Shown: positions 51,498 through 61,170, numbered from the stretch's first letter. The stretch is 64,000 nt of DNA from RGIG6919 sp045531905 (GCA_045531905.1 JAZSEY010000006.1:1-64000); one strand, 5' to 3'. A program made the numbers and translations. Notes: generated from the sequence alone by a model not told the origin.

Positions 51498-53913
51498 AGT
51501 ATTTACTTAATAGACTAATGAAGTTGTTTTCTTCCACTGGTTTACTGAAATAGTATCCCTGTAATACGTCACACATCTGTTGCTGTAAAATACGAAGCTG
51601 TTCACCATCTTCAACACCTTCCGCAATTACGCGGATATCCATTTTGTGTGCTAATGAGATGATTGTGTCAGCGATATAGCGATCCTTTTCATTACTACAA
51701 ATGCCATCGATAAATGACTTATCGATTTTCAATGTATTAATAGGAATCTGCGTTAAGTAATTGAAGGATGAGTAGCCTGTACCAAAGTCATCCAGAGATA
51801 TTTTTGCACCCAATGCTTTGATCTGATTAATCAAAGCTAAATTGTGTTCTAAGTCGTTCATTAAAATACTTTCTGTAATCTCAATTTCTAAGTAACGAAG
51901 TGGCATACCTGTTTCTTCTTCGACCCGTTTTAATGTGGTAATCAAATGACTACCGGATAATTGTGCTGTTGATACGTTAACAGAAACAATGATAGGATCG
52001 AAGCCTTCGTTCATCAAACGCATGTTAAAAGCACAAGCCTCAAATAATGCCCAATCACCAAGCTCGTTAATCAGTCCGTTTTCTTCGGCTACCGGAATGA
52101 ATTCCGCAGGAGAGATGTAACCCAGTTCAGTGGATTTTAATCTCATCAATGCCTCATAACCAATAATCTTTCCGGTGCGAACATCAGCCTGTGGCTGGTA
52201 TACCAGGTATAATTCATTTTCTTTAATTGCTTTTTGTAATACAGCAATAATATCATTTTTGTGATCGATATCATCCGCCATTTGGCTGGTAAAGAAGCGA
52301 TAGCTGTTCTTGCCGGATGTCTTTGCACAATACATGGCAATATCAGATGTTTTAATTAACTCGGTTAGTGACAAACCATCCTGTGGGAAGATTGATATAC
52401 CAACACTGAGCGAAACATGAACAATCTCTCCCTTAATATGGAAAGGATGACTGGTGATATCTACAAGGGCTTCGGCGGTTTCGTGGATTTCCTGCATATC
52501 TGCAACATGATTTTTAAAGATTAAGAATTCATCGCCTCCAGTTCTGGCTAAGACATCGCCTTTTTTCGTGCAAGCTCGCAACTGGTTTGCCATTTGAATT
52601 AATAATTCGTCACCGAAGTCATGACCGAGAGTATCGTTTACATTCTTAAAGTCATCTAAATCAATGAAGATAACGGCATGTTTGTTAAAGGAACCCTTGT
52701 TGCTATCTAAGATTTCCTGAGCAAATCTCATAAACGCCATTCTGTTATATAACTTGGTAAGACCGTCGGTATATGCCAATTCTTCTACGTGCTTGTTATG
52801 TTCGATTAATTGGGCTTCGTTTGCTTCTAATTTCTTTTGTGTCAAAATCTGTCGTTCATTCGTATCACATATGATTTCCATCATTTGATTAAAGCAATTT
52901 GATAAATCGCCAAATTCGTTATCAGACTCAATATCGCAAGATACATCATAATTTCCGTCTGTTGCATCCATCATGCATGCCTTTAATTTCATAATAGGAG
53001 AGGTAAATTTCTTAGTCAGATAACCGCTGACCTGCACGGCGATCACAAGGATGATTATCAGACCAACACACATCAGTAGTGGAAGAGAAGATATGATTGC
53101 ATGATACGTGCTTCGGTCTTGACGCATGATGTATAGCCAATCATAATCCTGTAATGCGCTATAACTGTATATGTAATCAGCACCACTGTTTTCAAAAATG
53201 GTACCGTATGTGTTCTTTTCCTTGTTCTTTTGTAAATCGGAAATTGCTTTTGCTGCGAATTTGTCTTTTGTAATATCATCATAACCAAAGAGGTAATTGC
53301 CTTCAGCGTCGATGATGAAACAATCACCATTTTCCTGAATAAATGATTTGAAGTAGGAACTATGTACACTTGCCCGCACAATACCGATTACAGTATCCTT
53401 TAACAATACAGGAGTGATTACTTCAATATCGTGTTCATGCTCGCTGATGGATGCATTTGTATATATGGTAGTTTTATGAATGCTACTTACGGCATCTGTC
53501 ATATATTCATTCCAATCGCCTGTGTTGGTATCGGAACCTAATATGTAATATCCATCCACATCATAAAGGGTGAAAGAAACATTGTCACCAAGCTTGTTTC
53601 CTGCCTGTTTTATCTGATCCTCTACATTTTTAAAATAGTTAGACGTGGTTAGGTCGATATTTGGTGTATTCACTTTCTCTGCTAAAAATGATTGCAAATA
53701 CATATTCGTAGCAAGTAATTCGTTGCTGGAAATCAAGGTGTCCAGTGTTGCTTCGAAGCCTTCCCGATAGGTGTTTGCCGTGTATTTCATGGATTCTTTG
53801 CTAAGTTCCACATATTTGTTAGATGCTACGATATATGAGAGAACTGCCATGATGATGACAGGGATACTTGCCAGTAATAATATAGATGCACGTAATGATG
53901 TTTTGATTGACAT
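51496..53913 (-). CDS. Membrane-bound GGDEF-EAL cyclic-di-GMP enzyme with dCACHE-like sensor
   Basis: An 805-residue protein. An N-terminal membrane helix (about 10-30), an extracellular double-CACHE-like sensor (about 35-270), a second helix (about 275-297), a HAMP linker, then a GGDEF domain with an intact RTGGDEFLIF (about residue 456) and an EAL domain with YEALMRL (about 587) and LDDFGTGYSSFNYL. Both catalytic sites look intact, so it could make or degrade cyclic-di-GMP. RBS AAGGAGAAAG precedes ATG. It is divergent from the MshEN-like/CheX gene. Confidence 0.93.
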   Translation of the reverse strand: MSIKTSLRASILLLASIPVIIMAVLSYIVASNKYVELSKESMKYTANTYREGFEATLDTLISSNELLATNMYLQSFLAEKVNTPNIDLTTSNYFKNVEDQIKQAGNKLGDNVSFTLYDVDGYYILGSDTNTGDWNEYMTDAVSSIHKTTIYTNASISEHEHDIEVITPVLLKDTVIGIVRASVHSSYFKSFIQENGDCFIIDAEGNYLFGYDDITKDKFAAKAISDLQKNKEKNTYGTIFENSGADYIYSYSALQDYDWLYIMRQDRSTYHAIISSLPLLMCVGLIIILVIAVQVSGYLTKKFTSPIMKLKACMMDATDGNYDVSCDIESDNEFGDLSNCFNQMMEIICDTNERQILTQKKLEANEAQLIEHNKHVEELAYTDGLTKLYNRMAFMRFAQEILDSNKGSFNKHAVIFIDLDDFKNVNDTLGHDFGDELLIQMANQLRACTKKGDVLARTGGDEFLIFKNHVADMQEIHETAEALVDITSHPFHIKGEIVHVSLSVGISIFPQDGLSLTELIKTSDIAMYCAKTSGKNSYRFFTSQMADDIDHKNDIIAVLQKAIKENELYLVYQPQADVRTGKIIGYEALMRLKSTELGYISPAEFIPVAEENGLINELGDWALFEACAFNMRLMNEGFDPIIVSVNVSTAQLSGSHLITTLKRVEEETGMPLRYLEIEITESILMNDLEHNLALINQIKALGAKISLDDFGTGYSSFNYLTQIPINTLKIDKSFIDGICSNEKDRYIADTIISLAHKMDIRVIAEGVEDGEQLRILQQQMCDVLQGYYFSKPVEENNFISLLSKY

Positions 53914-53948
53914 AATCTTTCTCCTTATAAAAAATTTACCTATATTAG

Positions 53949-53977
53949 ATTATACATAATGATATTGGTAAATTCAA
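53949..53977 (-). promoter_or_regulatory. Promoter of the GGDEF-EAL gene
   Basis: On the minus strand, TTGAAT (53972-53977), a 17-bp spacer and TATAAT (53949-53954). Confidence 0.75.
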
Positions 53978-53986
53978 TAAAAAACA

Positions 53987-54015
53987 TTGCAATATAAAAG
54001 GAAATTATGTATAAT
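53987..54015 (+). promoter_or_regulatory. Promoter of the CheX-like/CheY operon
   Basis: TTGCAA (53987-53992), a 17-bp spacer and TATAAT (54010-54015). Its -35 box is only 9 bp from the divergent -35 box. Confidence 0.7.
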
Positions 54016-54070
54016 ATTCCATAGGATTTTGTGTCGTAAAATTATTGATTATATGATTGGGAGGATAAAG

Positions 54071-54967
54071 ATGTTTGGAGTTTATTTTGGTAAGTACTTA
54101 CAGACAAGCGGTGTGTTATCTGCAGAACAGGTAAATGAGATTTTGGAAGAGAACAAGACCGCAAGAGTGAAAATGGGACTTTTGGCTGTGGAGAGCGGTT
54201 ACATGACCGAGAAGCAGGCTGATGAAGTGAATTTCTTACAGCAGACACAGGACAAGCGTTTTGGTGATATCGCTGTAGAGAAGGGATATTTAACAGATGC
54301 TATGGTTGGTGAATTGCTCAAAAAGCAGGGCGACCCATATTTGTTGTTTGTACAGGGACTTGTGGAGAAAGGTTATATGAGCCTGGAAGAGATTCAGAAG
54401 GCAATCAATGCATATAAGAAGGCTTCACATTTCACATCATTGGATATGGATGCAATCAAGAGCAATGATATTGATTTGATTGTTCAGGTGTTTACAAAGG
54501 AGCCATCTATTCCGGCTATTATCAAGGATTACATTGCACTTACTGCTCGTAACTTAATCCGTTTTGTAGACAATAACTTAAGAATTGACAAGGTTGAGCG
54601 TTTGGATGAGATTACAACTGACTATCTTGCTTCACAGGCTTTAGATGGTGATTACAAATTGCTGACTGCATTTGCTGGTGCTGGCGAAGGCTTGAAGGTA
54701 ATTGCTGAGGCATATGGCAAAGAAGAATTTGATACTGTTGATGAAGATCTTTTAGATGCAGTATGTGAGTTCTTGAATTGTAACAATGGTTTGTTTGCAA
54801 CAAAGTTAAGTCATGAAGATACTGACGTAGATATGCTTCCACCAGAGATGGCAGTAGAGTCTAAGAAAATTTGTTCAGAAGGCAATGTATTTAAAGTTCC
54901 ATTTACTGTACAGGGTAAGGCAGTTTCATTGGTTATCTGTATGGAAACAAAATGGGCTATTAGATAA
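54071..54967 (+). CDS. MshEN-like repeat protein fused to a CheX-type phosphatase domain
   Basis: A 298-residue soluble protein. Residues 5-115 contain four tandem 29-residue repeats starting at 5, 34, 63 and 92, each with a Gly at the tenth position (14, 43, 72, 101). Copies two and three (KMGLLAVESGYMTEKQ, RFGDIAVEKGYLTDAM) fit the 24-residue cyclic-di-GMP motif of MshEN domains. The C-terminal half has DAVCEFLN (Asp229, Glu233, Asn236), which matches the D-x3-E-x2-N active site of CheC/CheX phosphatases, then MLPPEM. ATG 54071 follows GGGAGGA. The next gene is a CheY-like receiver, the expected substrate. Confidence 0.8.
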   Translation: MFGVYFGKYLQTSGVLSAEQVNEILEENKTARVKMGLLAVESGYMTEKQADEVNFLQQTQDKRFGDIAVEKGYLTDAMVGELLKKQGDPYLLFVQGLVEKGYMSLEEIQKAINAYKKASHFTSLDMDAIKSNDIDLIVQVFTKEPSIPAIIKDYIALTARNLIRFVDNNLRIDKVERLDEITTDYLASQALDGDYKLLTAFAGAGEGLKVIAEAYGKEEFDTVDEDLLDAVCEFLNCNNGLFATKLSHEDTDVDMLPPEMAVESKKICSEGNVFKVPFTVQGKAVSLVICMETKWAIR

Positions 54968-54987
54968 GTAGTAGAAAGGTGAATGTG

Positions 54988-55347
54988 ATGGGTAAGATTT
55001 TAATTGTAGACGATTCTAGAACTTCTAGAAGAATTTTAAAGAGTATTTTAGAGAATGCCGGTCATGAGGTAATTGGCGAGGCAACGAATGGAGAAGAAGG
55101 CTATCAAAAGTATTGTGATTTAAAGCCTGATTTAGTAACTTTAGATGTTACCATGCCTGTATTAGATGGTATTGGTGCATTAAAGAAAATTAAGGGTGAC
55201 TATCCGCAATCTAAGGTTGTTATGGTAACTGCAGCAGGACAGAAGACAAAACTTGTGGAAGCAGTTCAGGCTGGTGCAGATGAGTTTATTCCGAAGCCAT
55301 TTGAGCCAGAACAGTTAGAGCAGATTGTAGAGAGAGTTTTACAGTAG
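54988..55347 (+). CDS. CheY-like single-domain response regulator
   Basis: A 119-residue stand-alone receiver: ILIVDDSRTSRRILKS with the acidic pair, acceptor Asp53 in TLDVTMPVLDG, Thr in VMVTAAGQ and Lys in FIPKPFEP. No output domain. ATG 54988 lies 8 nt after AAAGG; the upstream GTG codons lack spacing. It starts 20 bp after the CheX-like gene, so the pair forms an operon. No chemoreceptor or CheA gene is close, so the kinase is elsewhere. Confidence 0.92.
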   Translation: MGKILIVDDSRTSRRILKSILENAGHEVIGEATNGEEGYQKYCDLKPDLVTLDVTMPVLDGIGALKKIKGDYPQSKVVMVTAAGQKTKLVEAVQAGADEFIPKPFEPEQLEQIVERVLQ

Positions 55348-55361
55348 GATATTTTTTGTGG

Positions 55362-55390
55362 GGGCACTTCCGTTTGGAAGTGCCTTCCCT
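55362..55390 (+). terminator. Hairpin after the CheY-like gene
   Basis: GGCACTTCC (55363-55371) and GGAAGTGCC (55376-55384) form a perfect 9-bp stem; the tail TTCCCT is only weakly T-rich. Confidence 0.6.
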
Positions 55391-55428
55391 AATGAATAAT
55401 ACACAAAAAAGATAAACAGGAGGCTATT

Positions 55429-58400
55429 ATGAGCAACGTTAAACGAGTGTATGTTGAAAAAAGACCAGAATATGCGGTTAAGGCAAAGGAGCTTTATGAA
55501 GAAATCAAGACTTATTTAGGTATTGATGTAGCAGGCGTCCGTGTGTTAATCCGATATGACATGGAGAATATTTCAGAGGAGACCTATAACAAGGCATTGG
55601 GTACTGTATTTAGTGAACCTCCTGTAGATGACATCTATTTAGATGGTCAGTATCCATCTAAAGATGGTGATGTTGCATTTAGTGTTGAGTATTTGCCTGG
55701 ACAGTTTGACCAAAGAGCAGATTCTGCAGAGCAGTGTGTGAAATTATTGAATGAAAAGGAAGAGCCTATTATTCATTCAGCTACAACTTATGTAATTTCC
55801 GGCAATGTTTCAGAAGATGATTTGGAAAGAATTAAAGCATATTGTATTAATCCGGTAGATTCCAGAGAAGCAAGTGTAGAGATTCCTGATACTTTGGTGA
55901 CAAAGTTTGATGAGCCTGCCGATGTTAAGATTTTTGATGGTTTCAAGGATATGCCAGAGACAGAGTTGAAGGATTTATATGATTCCCTTGGTCTTGCTAT
56001 GACATTTAAGGATTTCCTACATATCCAGAATTACTTTAAGAATGAAGAGGATAGAGATCCTTCTATGACAGAGATTAGAGTGTTAGATACATATTGGTCT
56101 GATCACTGTCGTCATACTACATTCTCAACAGAACTTAAGAATGTTACATTTGCAGATGGCTTCTATCATGAGCCAATTATGAAGACTTATGAGAACTATC
56201 TTGCAACAAGAGATGAATTATACCAGGGTAGAGACGACAAGTTTGTCTGCTTGATGGATATTGCATTGCTTGCTATGAAAAAGTTAAAGAAAGACGGCAA
56301 GTTGGAGGATATGGAGAAGTCTGACGAAATCAATGCTTGTTCTATCGTAGTTCCTGTTGTTGTAGATGGTGTGGAAGAAGAATGGCTTGTAAGCTTTAAG
56401 AATGAGACACACAATCACCCAACTGAGATTGAGCCATTTGGTGGTGCAGCTACCTGTCTTGGTGGTGCTATCAGAGATCCACTTTCAGGTCGTTCATACG
56501 TATATCAGGCTATGCGTGTAACAGGAGCTTCTGACCCTACTGTTTCCTTAAAGGATACCATGAAGGGTAAATTGCCTCAAAGAAAGATTGTAACAGGTGC
56601 AGCACATGGTTACAGTTCATATGGTAATCAGATTGGTCTTGCTACCGGCTATGTAAATGAGATTTATCATCCAAATTATGTAGCAAAGAGAATGGAGATT
56701 GGTGCAGTTATGGGTGCGGCACCAAGACGCTGTGTAATTCGTGAGAATTCTGATCCAGGCGATTTTATCATTTTACTTGGTGGACGTACCGGACGTGATG
56801 GTTGTGGTGGTGCAACTGGTTCTTCTAAGGCACATACAGTAGAGTCTATTGATACTTGTGGTGCTGAGGTACAAAAGGGTAATCCACCAACAGAGCGTAA
56901 GATTCAGAGATTATTTAGAAGAGAAGAGGTTGCTCATCTTATTAAGAAGTGTAATGACTTTGGTGCTGGTGGTGTATCCGTTGCTATCGGTGAGCTTGCA
57001 GCAGGTCTTACAGTAGATTTAGATAAGGTTCCTAAGAAATATGCCGGTCTTGATGGTACAGAACTTGCAATTTCTGAATCACAGGAGCGTATGGCTATCG
57101 TTGTTGATCCTAAAGATGTTGACCAGATGCTTGCTTATGCAGCAGAGGAAAACTTAGAGGCAATTGTAGTCGCTCAGGTTACAGAGGAGCCAAGATTAGT
57201 ATTACAGTGGAGAGGCAAGAAGATTGTAGATATCAGTCGTGCATTCTTGGATACCAATGGTGCACACCAGGAGACGGATGTTCACGTTTCTATGCCAGAT
57301 GAAAAGGATAATTATTTTGCAAAGCAGGTTGACTGCACAGATGTAAAGAAGACTTGGTTAGAGACCCTCGCTGATTTGAATGTTTGTTCACAGAAGGGCT
57401 TAGTAGAAATGTTTGACAGCTCTATCGGTGCTGGTTCAGTGGTAATGCCATATGGTGGTAAGTATCAGTTGACACCTACCCAGACTATGGTGGCAAAGCT
57501 TCCTGTATTAAAGGGAAAGACAGATACTATTACTATGATGAGTTATGGTTTTGATCCATTCCTTTCCAGCTGGAGTCCATACCACGGAGCAATTTATGCA
57601 GTTGTTTCATCTGTGGCAAAGATTGCAGCAGCTGGTGGCGATGTGTCAAAGATTCGTTTTACATTCCAGGAGTATTTCAAACGATTAGGCGAGAATCCTG
57701 AGAGATGGGGAGATCCAATGGTTGCTCTTCTCGGTGCATATGATGCACAGATGGGATTCGGACTTCCATCTATCGGTGGTAAGGATAGTATGTCCGGTAC
57801 ATTTAATGATATTGATGTACCTCCAACATTGGTTTCTTTCGCAGTAGATGTGGCTTCAGATAAGACTGTGGTTACTCCTGAACTTAAGAAGGCTGGCAAT
57901 GTATTGGTTTATGCTGATATCAAGAGGGATAACTATGATTTACCTGATTATGAAGATGCATTAAAACTTTATGGTGCAATCTTCAGTGCAATCCAGGCTG
58001 GCAAGATTCAGTCATCTTATGCAGTTGGTTTCGGTGGTATCATTGAGGCTGTTAGCAAGATGGCGTTTGGTAATAAGCTTGGTGTTAAAGTATCAGGTGA
58101 TGTTACAAAACAGGAATTATTAGCAAAGAATTATGGTGCAATTGTGCTTGAAGTGGCAAAAGAAGATGTGGCTTCTCTTGGTTTTGCAGTTAAGACAATC
58201 GGTGAAGTGACATCAGAGGCTACATTTGTATATGGTGATGCAGTGATTTCCATGGACGAGGCGATTGCAGCATGGACAAATACATTAGAAAAGGTATTCC
58301 CAACTTCATCCGGCGTGAAGGAAGTGGAGATTCCAAGTCCTGTTTATGATACAAAGGATATTTATGTATGTAAGAATAAAGTAGCAGTACCACAGGTATT

Positions 58401-59184
58401 CATTCCTGTATTCCCAGGAACAAACTGTGAGTATGATTCTGCAAAGGCATTTGAGCGTGCAGGTGCAAAGACAAAGACTGTTGTATTTAAGAATTTGGAT
58501 GAGCAGAGTATTTTGGATTCTGTTGATGCATTTACAGCTGCTATCAATGAGTCTCAGATTATTATGTTCCCAGGTGGCTTCTCTGCCGGTGATGAACCAG
58601 AAGGTTCTGCTAAGTTCTTTGCAACAGCATTCCGTAACGAGAAGATGAAAGAGGCTGTTATGAAGCTTCTGAATGAAAGAGATGGTCTTGCACTTGGTAT
58701 TTGTAATGGTTTCCAGGCATTGATTAAGCTTGGTTTAGTACCATACGGTGAGATTATTGACTTGAAGACAGATTCGCCTACATTGACCATGAACAGTATT
58801 GGTAGACATCAATCCAAGATGGTATACACAAAGGTTATGACAAACAAGTCCCCATGGTTACAGAAGGCTACCTTAGGCGGTGTTTATTCTATTCCTGCCT
58901 CTCATGGTGAGGGTAGATTCGTAGCTAGCAACGAGTGGATTGAGAAGCTTTTTGCAAACGGACAGGTTGCTACACAGTATGTAGATGCAGAAGGTAATCC
59001 TACTATGGATGAGGCGTATAACATTAATGGTTCTTATGCAGCTATCGAAGGTATCACAAGCCCAGATGGTAGAGTATTAGGTAAGATGGCTCACTCTGAG
59101 CGTATTGGAGAATCGGTTGCAGTGAACATCACTGGTAACCAGAATCAGATGATCTTTGAGTCAGGTGTAGAGTACTTTAAGTAA
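55429..59184 (+). CDS. purL: Phosphoribosylformylglycinamidine synthase (single chain)
   Basis: A 1251-residue fused enzyme converting FGAR to FGAM in purine synthesis, with the synthetase and glutaminase in one chain. The ATP/FGAR part has HNHPTEIEPFGGAATCLGG; the C-terminal glutaminase starts near residue 990 (FPGTNCEYDSAKAF), with catalytic Cys1092 in LGICNGFQ and a His/Glu pair in SHGEGRF. RBS CAGGAGG is strong and codon use suggests high expression. No PurR or riboswitch element is visible upstream. Confidence 0.96.
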   Translation: MSNVKRVYVEKRPEYAVKAKELYEEIKTYLGIDVAGVRVLIRYDMENISEETYNKALGTVFSEPPVDDIYLDGQYPSKDGDVAFSVEYLPGQFDQRADSAEQCVKLLNEKEEPIIHSATTYVISGNVSEDDLERIKAYCINPVDSREASVEIPDTLVTKFDEPADVKIFDGFKDMPETELKDLYDSLGLAMTFKDFLHIQNYFKNEEDRDPSMTEIRVLDTYWSDHCRHTTFSTELKNVTFADGFYHEPIMKTYENYLATRDELYQGRDDKFVCLMDIALLAMKKLKKDGKLEDMEKSDEINACSIVVPVVVDGVEEEWLVSFKNETHNHPTEIEPFGGAATCLGGAIRDPLSGRSYVYQAMRVTGASDPTVSLKDTMKGKLPQRKIVTGAAHGYSSYGNQIGLATGYVNEIYHPNYVAKRMEIGAVMGAAPRRCVIRENSDPGDFIILLGGRTGRDGCGGATGSSKAHTVESIDTCGAEVQKGNPPTERKIQRLFRREEVAHLIKKCNDFGAGGVSVAIGELAAGLTVDLDKVPKKYAGLDGTELAISESQERMAIVVDPKDVDQMLAYAAEENLEAIVVAQVTEEPRLVLQWRGKKIVDISRAFLDTNGAHQETDVHVSMPDEKDNYFAKQVDCTDVKKTWLETLADLNVCSQKGLVEMFDSSIGAGSVVMPYGGKYQLTPTQTMVAKLPVLKGKTDTITMMSYGFDPFLSSWSPYHGAIYAVVSSVAKIAAAGGDVSKIRFTFQEYFKRLGENPERWGDPMVALLGAYDAQMGFGLPSIGGKDSMSGTFNDIDVPPTLVSFAVDVASDKTVVTPELKKAGNVLVYADIKRDNYDLPDYEDALKLYGAIFSAIQAGKIQSSYAVGFGGIIEAVSKMAFGNKLGVKVSGDVTKQELLAKNYGAIVLEVAKEDVASLGFAVKTIGEVTSEATFVYGDAVISMDEAIAAWTNTLEKVFPTSSGVKEVEIPSPVYDTKDIYVCKNKVAVPQVFIPVFPGTNCEYDSAKAFERAGAKTKTVVFKNLDEQSILDSVDAFTAAINESQIIMFPGGFSAGDEPEGSAKFFATAFRNEKMKEAVMKLLNERDGLALGICNGFQALIKLGLVPYGEIIDLKTDSPTLTMNSIGRHQSKMVYTKVMTNKSPWLQKATLGGVYSIPASHGEGRFVASNEWIEKLFANGQVATQYVDAEGNPTMDEAYNINGSYAAIEGITSPDGRVLGKMAHSERIGESVAVNITGNQNQMIFESGVEYFK

Positions 59185-59202
59185 AATTGGAGGTAAATAG
59201 AT

Positions 59203-60468
59203 ATGGGAATGACCATGACACAGAAAATCTTAGCTGCCCATGCAGGTCTTGCCGAAGTACAGGCAGGACAGTTAATCGAGGCAAACTTAGATTTGGTATT
59301 AGGAAATGACGTAACAACACCGGTTGCGATTCATGAGATGGAAAAGTTTAACACAGATGAGGTGTTTGACAAGGATAAAATTGCAATGGTATTAGACCAT
59401 TTTACACCAAATAAAGATATTAAGAGTGCTGAGCATTGTAAATGTGTGCGTGAGTATGCAAATGCTCACAATATTACAAATTTCTTTGATGTTGGTGAAA
59501 TGGGTATTGAGCATGCATTACTTCCTGAAAAAGGACTTGTAGTGGCAGGTCACGCAGTTATTGGTGCAGATTCGCATACCTGTACCTATGGAGCACTTGG
59601 CGCATTTTCTACTGGTGTAGGTAGTACAGATATGGCGGCAGGCATGGCGACCGGTAAGGCTTGGTTTAAGGTGCCATCTGCTATTAAGTTTGAATTAACA
59701 GGAAAGCCTGCTAAGTGGGTAAGTGGTAAGGATGTTATTTTACACATTATTGGTATGATTGGTGTAGATGGTGCACTTTATAAGTCTATGGAGTTTGTAG
59801 GTGATGGTATCGCACATCTTTCAATGGATGACAGATTTGCTATGGCTAACATGGCAATCGAGGCTGGTGCTAAGAATGGTATTTTCCCTGTGGATGACCA
59901 GACTATTCAGTACATGAAAGAACATTCTACAAAGGAGTATACTGTTTACGAGGCTGATGCAGACGCTGTGTATGATGAAACTTATACAATTGATTTAAGT
60001 ACATTAAAGCCAACAGTTGCATTTCCTCATTTACCAGAGAACACACATCCGATTGATGAAGTTGGCGAGATTATCATTGACCAGGTTGTGATTGGTTCTT
60101 GTACAAACGGACGTATTGAAGATTTGAGAGTTGCCGCTGAAATTATGAAGGGCAAGAAAGTGAAGAAGGGACTTCGTTGTATTGTGATCCCTGCTACTCA
60201 GGCAATTTACTTACAGGCTATGGAAGAAGGTTTATTAAAGACCTTTATTGAAGCAGGTGCTATTGTATCTACTCCTACCTGTGGTCCATGTCTTGGTGGA
60301 CATATGGGTATTTTGGCAGCAGGAGAAAAGGCTGTTGCCACAACAAATCGTAACTTCGTTGGACGTATGGGTCACGTGGATTCAGAAATTTATTTGGCTT
60401 CACCTGCAGTTGCAGCAGCTTCGGCAGTGACAGGTAAAATTTCATGTCCATGCGAGATTATGGATTAA
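59203..60468 (+). CDS. leuC: 3-isopropylmalate dehydratase large subunit
   Basis: A 421-residue aconitase-family subunit of the leucine pathway isomerase (2- to 3-isopropylmalate). The Fe-S ligands are in GSCTNGRIEDL and in TPTCGPCLGGHMG; the substrate region has GADSHTCTYGALGAFSTGVGS. The length matches the short, archaeal-type LeuC rather than the 466-residue enterobacterial form. RBS TTGGAGGT. It begins 18 bp after purL and is followed by leuD. Confidence 0.94.
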   Translation: MGMTMTQKILAAHAGLAEVQAGQLIEANLDLVLGNDVTTPVAIHEMEKFNTDEVFDKDKIAMVLDHFTPNKDIKSAEHCKCVREYANAHNITNFFDVGEMGIEHALLPEKGLVVAGHAVIGADSHTCTYGALGAFSTGVGSTDMAAGMATGKAWFKVPSAIKFELTGKPAKWVSGKDVILHIIGMIGVDGALYKSMEFVGDGIAHLSMDDRFAMANMAIEAGAKNGIFPVDDQTIQYMKEHSTKEYTVYEADADAVYDETYTIDLSTLKPTVAFPHLPENTHPIDEVGEIIIDQVVIGSCTNGRIEDLRVAAEIMKGKKVKKGLRCIVIPATQAIYLQAMEEGLLKTFIEAGAIVSTPTCGPCLGGHMGILAAGEKAVATTNRNFVGRMGHVDSEIYLASPAVAAASAVTGKISCPCEIMD

Positions 60469-60487
60469 TAAATGGGAGGTATATGAG

Positions 60488-60973
60488 ATGAAAGCATGTG
60501 GAATTGTTCATAAGTATGGTGACAATGTAGATACAGACGTTATCATTCCAGCTAGATATTTAAATTCTTCTGACCCGGCAGAACTTGCTAAGAAGTGTAT
60601 GGAAGATATTGATGCAGACTTTGTAAACCGTGTAAAGCAGGGTGACATCATGGTTGCGAATAAGAACTTTGGTTGTGGTTCTTCCAGAGAGCACGCTCCA
60701 ATCGCTATTAAGGCTGCTGGTATCAGCTGTGTTATCGCAGAAACATTTGCAAGAATCTTCTATCGTAATGCAATTAACATCGGACTTCCTATTATAGAGT
60801 GTCCTGAGGCTGCGAAAGCAATCGAGATGGGAGACGAAGTGGAAATCGATTTTGATTCCGGTAAGATTTATGACAAGACTAAGGGCTTAGAGTTCCAGGG
60901 ACAGGCGTTCCCTCCATTTATGCAGGAGATTATCAAAGCAGAAGGTCTTGTGAATTACATTAATAATAAGTAG
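60488..60973 (+). CDS. leuD: 3-isopropylmalate dehydratase small subunit
   Basis: A 161-residue swivelling subunit: VDTDVIIPARYLN near the start and the loop NFGCGSSREHAP, which sets substrate specificity. The short length goes with the short LeuC. RBS GGGAGG precedes the ATG. It is coupled with leuC (20 bp gap) and followed by a small membrane ORF. Confidence 0.94.
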   Translation: MKACGIVHKYGDNVDTDVIIPARYLNSSDPAELAKKCMEDIDADFVNRVKQGDIMVANKNFGCGSSREHAPIAIKAAGISCVIAETFARIFYRNAINIGLPIIECPEAAKAIEMGDEVEIDFDSGKIYDKTKGLEFQGQAFPPFMQEIIKAEGLVNYINNK

Positions 60974-61004
60974 AAATTAGAACTATCATTACCAAGGAGG
61001 TATT

Positions 61005-61115
61005 ATGGGAGTGAGCATAATCATGATTTTGGGTGTTGTGTTAGTGCTGGCACTGGTTGTGGGTGCAATCTGTGCAGTGCTGATGGGGTCTGACAAAAAA
61101 GATAAAGACAAATAA
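61005..61115 (+). CDS. Small membrane protein, 36 residues
   Basis: ATG 61005 follows a strong RBS (AAGGAGG, 60994-61000) with 4-5 nt spacing. The frame encodes 36 residues: a short N-terminus, one hydrophobic helix of about 24 residues (IIMILGVVLVLALVVGAI) and a charged tail DKKDKDK. It sits between leuD and a strong terminator, so it is transcribed with leuC-leuD. Single-helix proteins of this type often bind and tune larger membrane proteins; no partner can be named. It is a real gene by RBS and context. Confidence 0.65.
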   Translation: MGVSIIMILGVVLVLALVVGAICAVLMGSDKKDKDK

Positions 61116-61120
61116 GATAT

Positions 61121-61150
61121 GGGGGTTGCTTTTGCAACCCCTTTTTCTTT
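61121..61150 (+). terminator. Intrinsic terminator after leuD and the small ORF
   Basis: GGGGTTGC (61122-61129) and GCAACCCC (61134-61141) around TTTT, followed by TTTTTCTTTTT. Confidence 0.92.
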
Positions 61151-61170
61151 TTATCTGCATCGTAAAATAG

